Source: CAZZCU01 sp964652825 (GTDB lineage Bacteria; Bdellovibrionota_B; Oligoflexia; Oligoflexales; CAZZCU01). From it: a stretch of 5,266 nt of DNA. How positions within the stretch are numbered: position 1 is the stretch's first letter; every line of letters begins with the position of its first letter. The notes under the pieces are model-generated. The model did not search any database. It worked only from the letters and a program-made list of their open reading frames with translations, and was not told where the DNA came from. The DNA is taken from positions 1 through 5,266 of the forward strand of contig CAZZCU010000063.1 in assembly GCA_964652825.1 (NCBI GenBank), read 5' to 3'. A program made the position numbers and the translations under genes. Shown here piece after piece: positions 1 through 5,266 of the stretch.

Positions 1-74
1 CACCGAGCAACATTGGCAGTGAGCTTGCACAAAGCTACCGGGAAAATGTTTGGCGCGATCGGATTGTAATTTAA
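1..74 (+). CDS. Possible 3' end of a convergent plus-strand gene (partial, unassigned)
   Basis: Two plus-strand frames are open from the left edge. One ends at TAA 67-69 and reads HRATLAVSLHKATGKMFGAIGL. The other ends at TAA 72-74 and ends in ELAQSYRENVWRDRIVI, whose polar and charged make-up looks slightly more like a real C-terminus. Either would stop a few bases short of the stop codon of the minus-strand lipoprotein gene, which is a normal convergent arrangement. About 23 codons without a stop is not statistically meaningful, and two minus-strand frames are open over the same bases too. No family is recognised, and the stretch may simply be non-coding downstream sequence. No terminator hairpin is visible here. 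Confidence 0.2.
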   Translation, partial: PSNIGSELAQSYRENVWRDRIVI

Positions 75-82
75 AAACAACG

Positions 83-2752
83 TCACTCGCAGGTAGCATT
101 CTCAAACCTGCTCACATAAAGTTGGCATGTCTGAGTTATTTCTTCTTGCGACAGCACCCGGTCATCCCACAGCGAGAACATAGCCACACTGCCACTCCAA
201 AAACCCTCTAGAGCAGAGGCATTAAGCATTGCGCCTAATAATACACCATAGCTACTGTTTGTTCCAAAGTTGGCGATAACTGGCTGGGATAACCAGGTAC
301 CATTCGCATCCAGCTTGCCATCGACATAAACTTTCATGGCACAGTCACCATCACCACAACCGGTCGTCACGGCGACGTAGTGCCACTTATCATCAAACAC
401 CGCCTGAGCAGTCTGATAAACTTTCGTTGATCCCGGCGCCGACGTACCATCTCCGGATAGAGAGAATGTCAGCTTGTTGGTGGCCGCATCACTGGCCAGA
501 CTAAAAACAAATTCCTGATATCCTGTATCTGCATCTCCATGCGCTACCGGATAAGATACCTGGCCTTGCGCGGGAGCTTTTATCCAGAAGCCCAGCGAGA
601 AACTAGTACCTCCTAGATACCAATAGGTGTCAATATAATTAGCCACTCCATCAAAGACCAACCGATAGGGATCGGCTGGAACGCCAGTACCATTCCAGCC
701 CCTGCTATCCCCGCACGTATAAAAGTTGTCCAGATACACCGCCCAAGTAAAAGGTAAGCTCGTCCAATACGGGCCGCAGGAATTATCCGGATACGCCCCC
801 AAAAAACCATAACCGGCGTTAGCTGCATCCAAGTGCACCACCAGATTCGTCCGACTGAGTAGACCCATGGGAGATTCGCGGAACCGGTCAGCGGTGGCAA
901 CGAAGTTTGTCGAAGCTACAGACGATGACAACGAATATAGTCGAAAGTTCGCGATCGCACCGGACCACAGATCCGTGCCGGCAGGTGTCGCTCCAAGCGT
1001 CAGATTTGCTGATGCCGGCAGCACATCGGTTGGCATACCCGGCAACGAGCACTGAGATATACCATTCACCTCCAGATTCAGCGTACCACCATTGGTGAAT
1101 CGCCCGGCGACATGATGCCACTTGGAATCCTCAAGCGTCGTTATCGTACTCCGACAGACACTCCCAAGCTTATACATGCGCTGAACTTGTGCTTGCGTTA
1201 ACGGATAATTAAAAAAAGCAAACTCATCAATATCGCCGTTGAAAGCGTTCGTGACATGTCCAAACTTTAAATCCACGTTAACTTCCGGCAAGCTCGTTGG
1301 CAAAGCGTCTGCCGGACCGACCATGGTTTTCGGCGAAGCATCGCAATACACTTTAAGCTTCGCATTGTTATCGGCACCGGCACCATCATAAATAATGGCA
1401 ACAAACGTCCAGACATTATTGGTAAAACATGCAGGGCTAACATTTTGTATTCGACGGTAGTGATTTACGCTACCATTTTTCAGGGCGACTACCATGCGCC
1501 GATTAGTATAGATCGCACCTTGATCCAAATGCACTCGCAAGCCATATTCACCTGATTGTTTCATAATAATTACGGCGCTATCTGTCAGTACAGCTGGCTT
1601 TACCCAGAACGTCATAGTAAACGCGGACAGATCATCAAAAGCATCAATGTCGCCGGCGTTTATTACAGTAGTAGCATCGAACAAGGTAGCTTTATCAGCA
1701 GGTTCTTTGGCTAATAAACTACCGTCAGTTTGCTGAGTATAACCACCGCTTATCGTGCCATTATAATTGCCCATGGCATCAACAACAATCGCCGTCGTAT
1801 CGTTAAGTCGCCAGTAAGCAAGCGGGTTGAGTGATTGCACATAGGCACTGTAACTCCCGCCGAATACCAACTCCAACTGACCTGGATAGGATGACGATTG
1901 TTGCAGTGCAAAGCCATCACCTCCCGCAGTTTTATTACTCGCAATGATACCGGATCCAGCAGCATTTGCTGGACTCAACCACATATCAAATAAAAATTCC
2001 GTTTGGCCTACGCCAACCGACCCCAAACCAACATGACTGTTGCCATCAAAAATTAGACGATAAGGATCACCATTGACACCGGCTCCAGCCCAAGCAGCGC
2101 CAGTCAATGTACCGTCATTATTTAGGAGCGTTAGATCCTGCCAAATATTTTGCGAGGATGTTGCCGGCTTTAGTCCGGTCGCATACCGCGCATCTAAATC
2201 GACAAGCAAATTTGCTTTTGTATAGGGACGTGCAACCTGTAAAACAAACATCTCCGCAGCCGAACCACCATCATCGGCGGTCGCGGTCACTTTAACCTCG
2301 TACGCATCATCGGTATCAATACGTGGCGTCCACGCGAGCACACCCGTAGCTGCCGTAAACGTAACCGTGCCTGGCAAATCCGCACAGTCGGTCCCACTGC
2401 CGACAACACCATCGATGGTCGTATCAAAATGACAAGTATACGTGAGTCCGGCATCACCACCATCGGCGGCATCAACATCGATATCAGGCATCGGCACTCC
2501 TGCGGTCAACTGCGTGCCGGTCGCAAAAGTATGATCTGGGACAGATGTTAGGGCGAAACTTGCGGGAGGTGTTGCATCGGGAGTCTCCGGATCAGGAGAT
2601 GGGTTCGTAGAGGTAGCAGCAGAATTAGTTGACGAGCGCTTGGACACCGCAAACTTGCCTTTGCAAGCTGCCTGCATCAAGACCAGGCTCGCTAATCCAA
2701 GACTAAATGTCGCAACCCGCAAATAATTCAAGGCTTTAGACCTCCGCTCCAT
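83..2752 (-). CDS. Multi-domain LamG (concanavalin-like) surface lipoprotein
   Basis: Exported lipoprotein of 889 residues, complete from ATG to TGA. Residues 1-30 form a signal peptide: basic start, hydrophobic FSLGLASLVLM, then QAAC with Cys30 as the lipidation site. Gln at -3 is unusual for a lipobox. Residues 36-65 are a Ser/Thr/Pro/Asp linker. Residues 64-175 look like a cadherin-like/He_PIG Ig fold (FTAATGVLAWTPRID, then YEVKVTATADDG). The rest is LamG-type jelly roll: a first domain in two parts (about 180-299 and 531-615), a second domain (about 300-530) lying inside it, and a third (about 635-882). Recurring motifs are DPYRL(I/V)FDG, F..(W)(I/V/L)..PA, KWH(H/Y)VA and W(S)G.(I/V)..F. 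LamG domains usually bind glycans or proteins, so an adhesin-like role is inferred; the ligand is unknown. The start could instead be TTG at 2731. The gene diverges from the lipoprotein gene at 3018. Confidence 0.93.
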   Translation of the reverse strand: MERRSKALNYLRVATFSLGLASLVLMQAACKGKFAVSKRSSTNSAATSTNPSPDPETPDATPPASFALTSVPDHTFATGTQLTAGVPMPDIDVDAADGGDAGLTYTCHFDTTIDGVVGSGTDCADLPGTVTFTAATGVLAWTPRIDTDDAYEVKVTATADDGGSAAEMFVLQVARPYTKANLLVDLDARYATGLKPATSSQNIWQDLTLLNNDGTLTGAAWAGAGVNGDPYRLIFDGNSHVGLGSVGVGQTEFLFDMWLSPANAAGSGIIASNKTAGGDGFALQQSSSYPGQLELVFGGSYSAYVQSLNPLAYWRLNDTTAIVVDAMGNYNGTISGGYTQQTDGSLLAKEPADKATLFDATTVINAGDIDAFDDLSAFTMTFWVKPAVLTDSAVIIMKQSGEYGLRVHLDQGAIYTNRRMVVALKNGSVNHYRRIQNVSPACFTNNVWTFVAIIYDGAGADNNAKLKVYCDASPKTMVGPADALPTSLPEVNVDLKFGHVTNAFNGDIDEFAFFNYPLTQAQVQRMYKLGSVCRSTITTLEDSKWHHVAGRFTNGGTLNLEVNGISQCSLPGMPTDVLPASANLTLGATPAGTDLWSGAIANFRLYSLSSSVASTNFVATADRFRESPMGLLSRTNLVVHLDAANAGYGFLGAYPDNSCGPYWTSLPFTWAVYLDNFYTCGDSRGWNGTGVPADPYRLVFDGVANYIDTYWYLGGTSFSLGFWIKAPAQGQVSYPVAHGDADTGYQEFVFSLASDAATNKLTFSLSGDGTSAPGSTKVYQTAQAVFDDKWHYVAVTTGCGDGDCAMKVYVDGKLDANGTWLSQPVIANFGTNSSYGVLLGAMLNASALEGFWSGSVAMFSLWDDRVLSQEEITQTCQLYVSRFENATCE
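107..850 (-). other. Third LamG domain (residues about 635-882)
   Basis: This is a contiguous jelly-roll unit and the best internal template for the split first domain. It opens with NLVVHLDA (636-643), then ADPYRLVFDG (693-702), SFSLGFWIKAPA (717-728), LTFSLSGDG (761-769), DDKWHYVAV (787-795) and WSGSVAMFSLWD (852-863), ending in the helix-like LSQEEITQTCQLYVSRF. The first LamG has the same order of blocks (NLLVDLDA, GDPYRLIFDG, KWHHVAG, WSGAIANFRLYS), so the two are paralogous repeats within one protein. Cysteines at 659/680 and 876/888 could form disulfides after export. Confidence 0.8.
1163..1855 (-). other. Second LamG domain nested inside the first (residues about 300-530)
   Basis: The segment starts with YSAYVQSLNPLAYWRLND, a typical opening of bacterial LamG domains, and runs through AFTMTFWVKPAV, RRMVVALKNGS, VWTFVAIIYDG and FNGDIDEFAFFN to PLTQAQVQRMYKLG, a typical domain end. 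It is complete on its own. The sequence before it (GQLELVFGG) and after it (SVCRSTITTLEDSKWHHVAG) together make up the middle of another LamG. The distance from DPYRL to KWH is 315 residues in the first domain but 95 in the third. The excess of 220 is about the size of this segment. Confidence 0.75.
2228..2563 (-). other. Cadherin-like / He_PIG-type Ig-fold domain (residues about 64-175)
   Basis: This domain sits between the Ser/Thr/Pro linker and the first LamG. The diagnostic stretch is the pattern FTAATGVLAWTPRIDTDDAYEV, matching the F-x(3)-TG-x-L-x-WTP signature of putative Ig/cadherin-like repeats in bacterial surface proteins, followed by VTATADDGG and a final LQV strand. Cys107 and Cys123 may pair. 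It probably acts as a stalk that holds the LamG domains away from the membrane. The family assignment comes from motif recall only. Confidence 0.65.
2729..2745 (-). promoter_or_regulatory. Strong internal Shine-Dalgarno before an alternative TTG start of the LamG lipoprotein
   Basis: On the minus strand, GGAGG (2745-2741) lies nine bases upstream of a TTG codon (2731-2729) that is codon 8 of the long frame. Upstream of the ATG at 2752 there is no comparable ribosome-binding site. Starting at TTG would give MNYLRVATFSLGLASLVLMQAAC, still a good lipoprotein signal peptide with the cysteine at residue 23. The TTG start is therefore a serious competitor for the true start. Confidence 0.45.
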
Positions 2753-2755
2753 AAC

Positions 2756-2783
2756 ATTATCGACGGGGCATCGAAGACCTTAA
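2756..2783 (-). promoter_or_regulatory. Weak sigma70-like promoter candidate for the LamG lipoprotein gene
   Basis: On the minus strand, TTAAGG (2783-2778) and GATAAT (2761-2756) are separated by 16 bases. The -10 matches TATAAT at five of six positions; the -35 is poor at three of six. Transcription would begin near 2749, just inside the annotated ATG, which would agree with translation from the TTG at 2731. The call rests on short-motif matching only. Confidence 0.22.
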
Positions 2784-2797
2784 CCATATTTTTTCCA

Positions 2798-2932
2798 ATG
2801 AAACTTAATTATGTAATTTTATTGATATTTTTCACATTAAACTATGTGGGAATTTCATCGCCAAACCAGGCCCAAGCAATTCTGAAACACCCTCAAGTCA
2901 TGTCTCCAACAAATGCCATCCTAAATATCTAA
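2798..2932 (+). CDS. Possible small secreted peptide, 44 residues
   Basis: ATG 2798 to TAA 2930-2932 gives 44 codons. The N-terminus reads like a signal peptide: MKLNY, a hydrophobic run VILLIFFTLNYVGI, then SSPNQAQA with an AxA pattern (Ala25-Gln26-Ala27) that suits signal peptidase I. Cleavage would leave the 17-residue peptide ILKHPQVMSPTNAILNI. It lies wholly between the two divergent lipoprotein genes and ends 85 bases before the plus-strand lipoprotein start. Against it, no clear Shine-Dalgarno precedes the ATG, and the hydrophobic part lies in AT-rich DNA, where Leu, Ile, Phe and Asn codons arise by chance. No family is recognised. It is reported as a candidate, not an established gene. 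Confidence 0.35.
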   Translation: MKLNYVILLIFFTLNYVGISSPNQAQAILKHPQVMSPTNAILNI

Positions 2933-2935
2933 TCT

Positions 2936-2966
2936 AAAGCGCTTTTTAAAATTAATTTAAAATTTT
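2936..2966. repeat. Palindrome and AT-rich direct repeats upstream of the plus-strand lipoprotein
   Basis: A perfect 10-bp palindrome, AAAGCGCTTT, lies at 2936-2945. It is followed by two copies of TTTAAAATT (2945-2953 and 2956-2964) whose starts are 11 bp apart, about one helical turn. Palindromic AAATTAATTT (2949-2958) and AAAATTTT (2959-2966) overlap them. The layout suits an operator, a curved or nucleoid-protein-bound site, or an UP element for the promoter beside it. The low complexity of the stretch means chance is a real alternative. Confidence 0.4.
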
Positions 2967-2984
2967 CCGCAATCTGCCGATAAA
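2956..2984 (+). promoter_or_regulatory. Sigma70-like promoter candidate for the plus-strand lipoprotein
   Basis: TTTAAA (2956-2961) and GATAAA (2979-2984) are separated by 17 bases, each matching the consensus at four of six positions. The A/T-rich tract just upstream (2943-2955) could serve as an UP element. Transcription would start near 2991, giving a leader of about 27 bases before the start codon at 3018. Confidence 0.3.
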
Positions 2985-3007
2985 GCAAATACCGCTTTCT
3001 AATTTCA

Positions 3008-3020
3008 GGGGGAATGAATG
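3008..3020 (+). promoter_or_regulatory. Ribosome-binding site choosing the ATG at 3018
   Basis: GGGGGA (3008-3013) precedes two overlapping ATGs. The ATG at 3014 directly abuts the purine run and opens a frame that stops after 25 codons. The ATG at 3018, five bases beyond the G-run, opens the long frame with a lipoprotein signal peptide. The second is taken as the true start. The spacing is on the short side. Confidence 0.6.
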
Positions 3021-5266
3021 TCTGTTTCCTATCTCAGGTGCGTCAACTTGATCATTCTTGGCCTTGCTTTACAGGCATGCAAACGCCTTGATTCCCAATT
3101 AGGCTCGCTCGACAACTTTGCCGCCGGCACCGTGATCAACCGCAACATGTGCTCATCAAGCCCCGAACGTTTCGCGGCTAATGTCAGCAAAAATTTTGAA
3201 CTCGAAGTCGACGCCAAGACAGATGCCGATATCTTGTTTCAAGAAACAATGATTGCACTAAGCGCCGTACCACCGGCATTGCTCGATGATTTTACCAAAT
3301 TTAACGGCAAGGTCATTGTCTCTGACACACCGGAAAAGTACTGCGGTCTTGGCAACACCGATGCCGCCAGCCGACAATTTGCCGCGGAAGGCGGCGCAAG
3401 TATCAATTCCTGTTTTCTCTTGAACATGCCAAACAACCCGCAAAGCGTACAGCGCATGGTCGTTATTCTCGGCGCAGATGTCAATGTCATCAGGCATGCG
3501 ACTGTTCGCCAGTTTGGTTATCTCTACTCACAAATATTTTTACGCCTACAGTCAGTTGGCAAGGCCGTCGATACCTTTGTCCTGTCTGAGCGAGCCAATG
3601 AATACTCCAAAGCACGCGACGCGCTGGCGCGCGCATTTCTCATTGATGTTGTCGATTCTGGAATTTTTGATCTTGCGGCCCTGGCACCCTACCTCGGTGA
3701 CAACGTGGATCAGGCCGTAAAAAAACATCTGAATGGTTTACGTCGCGGTAACGATGTTGAGCTCTATAACGAGTTGTCGTTTGCTTTTGGCAACGCTCAC
3801 GGACCAAAAACCAAAGTTGAACGTCATCGCTATGTCGAGCGGTTTAAAGATTTTGTCGTCGCGGAAGCTTTCGACTCTTATTACTGCAATGCCTGGTCGC
3901 CGTATACAAATCAGCCGTTAAATGCAGCTCGCACCAGCAAAAATCCAGAGGAACTAGCTGGTATCACCAATACCCGCCAGTTAATGAAAGAATTGTTCCG
4001 CAATACCTATCGCGAATTCGCGCCCATGAAAACACAACTCGACGGCACGGCATTCGCTCTGAGTGATTCAAAAAATACTGACAACTTCGCGCTTACCGCC
4101 AATACCTCCGAGGAACAGAGCTGGGCACAATGGGCCGGCTCAACCGTGCAATATCTGAACAGTAACTATAACCCGGTTACCATTGTCGCTCGCAAAACCG
4201 GATCAGGCTTGGATAATACCGGTTATTGGCTCACCAATCATGGCTGGTCGAAAACCGGCAAGCTAATGGCGATGTCAGGCGGCTTCATGAATGGAGTCGC
4301 GGATTCCGCAGAATCCATGGCGGCCGGCATGGTTCAAACCGCCGTGAATCCCAAGGAAGCATATGATGGTTATTACGATGAAACTTATGGCTACTCCACA
4401 AATGTTATTCGCAACCAACAACAAAGCGGATCGAATTATCCCATAGCAACTGGTTTGGGCATGTCCAGCGCACACATTCTCGGGCCAGGTCAGGTACACG
4501 AAGGCGTGCGCGGCAAGCTGTATGACGGCACCGTCGTTAGTGATCCGCTCGATCGTATTGCCATTATTAACTCCGGCGTGACCAAAACAGCGACCTTGCC
4601 TTTAGCCTACACTGGCGGTGTACAGGTCGGGAATCGACTTGCATTCAAAGCCGGCGCGCCAAGCCTAGCAACGAAGCCTTTATCAAAAATAGGCAGCTCG
4701 CAGCCAACAGCGATTTCACCTAAAATTGAATCGGTCTGGGGCCGACCAACAGCCATCGATCCGACCGATATTAAACCCTGGGAATGGGCGGATAAACAAA
4801 AGGGTTTGATACGCCCCAATCCAACGATTCAAGAGCTGATACCGGACAATACCGGCGTGGCAAAACCACTAAAGCTTAACCCAAACAAGAACTATATCTA
4901 TGCGATTGTCGAAGACGCAAAAGCGCCCAAAGGTTACAAATTCAGAATCGCGGAAGAAGTACCGGTCGGCAAAGTTGGTGACACATTTCAGGGCCTCGGT
5001 CATCCAACACTTACTGCTGATGGAGCACGTCCACTGATGGGCGGCGATCTAAATGTCAGCGCCAACGGCGCTTTGGAAATCACCAACAAGTCCGGCCGCA
5101 TCGTACGCGGCAGTCTTAAAACCAATCCACAACGAGCAACACCGGCAGCTTTAAAAACCGTTGTCGACGACTTCTCAATGAATACTGGGAAAAAGGCTGC
5201 CAGCAAATGGTTTGATATCGCCACGCCAAAACATGCGGATGGAACGTGGAAATCGCCATTAGTACA
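3018..5266 (+). CDS. Large lipoprotein of unknown function, 3' end beyond the window
   Basis: This frame has 749 codons without a stop, open to the right edge. Residues 1-21 form a lipoprotein signal peptide (LIILGLALQAC, Cys21 lipidated), so the product is exported and membrane-anchored. Residues 22-340 are mostly helical, with cysteines 45, 109, 132 and 290. H160-ATVR-QFGY and AEAFDSYYC (282-290) resemble a metallopeptidase core that has lost its catalytic Glu and second His. Residues 416-452 are Gly/Met-rich with an NGVADSAESMAAGMVQ-type helix ending in NPKEAYDGY. Residues 545-620 are a Pro/Thr/Lys-rich linker. Residues 625-700 (NYIYAIVEDA, GHPTLT, GGDLNVSANGALEITNKSG) resemble modules at the C-termini of polymorphic-toxin-like proteins. 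The family is not recognised; a toxin-like or surface enzyme role is speculation. It diverges from the LamG lipoprotein gene across the 265-base gap. Confidence 0.9.
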   Translation, partial: MSVSYLRCVNLIILGLALQACKRLDSQLGSLDNFAAGTVINRNMCSSSPERFAANVSKNFELEVDAKTDADILFQETMIALSAVPPALLDDFTKFNGKVIVSDTPEKYCGLGNTDAASRQFAAEGGASINSCFLLNMPNNPQSVQRMVVILGADVNVIRHATVRQFGYLYSQIFLRLQSVGKAVDTFVLSERANEYSKARDALARAFLIDVVDSGIFDLAALAPYLGDNVDQAVKKHLNGLRRGNDVELYNELSFAFGNAHGPKTKVERHRYVERFKDFVVAEAFDSYYCNAWSPYTNQPLNAARTSKNPEELAGITNTRQLMKELFRNTYREFAPMKTQLDGTAFALSDSKNTDNFALTANTSEEQSWAQWAGSTVQYLNSNYNPVTIVARKTGSGLDNTGYWLTNHGWSKTGKLMAMSGGFMNGVADSAESMAAGMVQTAVNPKEAYDGYYDETYGYSTNVIRNQQQSGSNYPIATGLGMSSAHILGPGQVHEGVRGKLYDGTVVSDPLDRIAIINSGVTKTATLPLAYTGGVQVGNRLAFKAGAPSLATKPLSKIGSSQPTAISPKIESVWGRPTAIDPTDIKPWEWADKQKGLIRPNPTIQELIPDNTGVAKPLKLNPNKNYIYAIVEDAKAPKGYKFRIAEEVPVGKVGDTFQGLGHPTLTADGARPLMGGDLNVSANGALEITNKSGRIVRGSLKTNPQRATPAALKTVVDDFSMNTGKKAASKWFDIATPKHADGTWKSPLV

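Noticed and set aside
1..82. Terminator for the LamG gene in the left flank
   Set aside because: No stem-loop followed by a T-run is visible on the minus strand; only a CGATCG hexamer palindrome at 56-61 was found.
613..2478. Several 62-95 codon frames on both strands inside the LamG gene (for example 613-900, 867-1055, 888-1121, 1750-1965, 2107-2295, 2287-2478)
   Set aside because: They lie entirely within a long frame with clear domain motifs, lack signal peptides or recognisable motifs, and have the composition of out-of-frame translations.
2822..2848. TTGATA ... TATGTG as a plus-strand promoter
   Set aside because: The spacing is 15 bases and the -10 match is weak; it also lies inside the candidate small peptide frame.
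2936..2947. AAAGCGCTTTTT as a rho-independent terminator for the small peptide frame
   Set aside because: The palindrome has no loop bases and only a five-base stem, so it cannot form a stable hairpin; it fits a protein-binding site better.
3014..3091. ATG at 3014 as the start of the plus-strand gene
   Set aside because: It is in a different frame, abuts the Shine-Dalgarno run and stops after 25 codons; the ATG at 3018 opens the long lipoprotein frame.
3029..5224. Short frames on both strands between 3029 and 5224 (for example 3239-3490 minus, 3478-3720 plus, 4275-4499 minus, 5000-5224 minus)
   Set aside because: All overlap the 749-codon plus-strand frame that has a ribosome-binding site and lipobox and continues past the window edge; they are its shadows.

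Overview
The window holds two large, divergently transcribed lipoprotein genes of a Gram-negative bacterium, separated by a short AT-rich intergenic region. Both proteins begin with a signal peptide that ends in a lipobox-type cysteine. The style of the proteins (surface lipoproteins with LamG repeats and long unclassified lipoproteins) would fit the Bdellovibrionota or a related lineage, but that is only an impression and no marker gene is present to support it. No RNA gene, insertion sequence, CRISPR array or phage gene was seen.

Layout. Bases 1-82 lie downstream of the first gene and may hold the last codons of a convergent plus-strand gene; two frames are open there and neither can be chosen. 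Bases 83-2752 (minus strand) encode an 889-residue lipoprotein: signal peptide, Ser/Thr/Pro-rich linker, a cadherin-like/He_PIG-type Ig-fold domain, and three LamG/concanavalin-like jelly rolls. The middle LamG appears to be inserted inside the first one, splitting it into two halves. Bases 2753-3017 form the divergent intergenic region. It contains a 44-codon reading frame (2798-2932) that reads like a small secreted peptide, a 10-bp palindrome, 9-bp direct repeats 11 bp apart, and weak promoter candidates for both directions.

Bases 3018 to the right edge hold a plus-strand reading frame of 749 codons without a stop. It encodes the N-terminal part of a second lipoprotein, cut by the window edge. 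This is the least understood gene here. It has a lipobox (Cys21) and a mostly helical N-terminal half with a segment resembling a degenerate HEXXH metallopeptidase site. A Gly/Met-rich helical segment follows, then a C-terminal module resembling domains seen near the ends of polymorphic-toxin-like proteins.

Both products should be exported and anchored to a membrane, probably the outer one. The LamG protein looks like a carbohydrate- or protein-binding surface factor. The divergent arrangement suggests, but does not prove, shared control. No metabolic pathway can be inferred.
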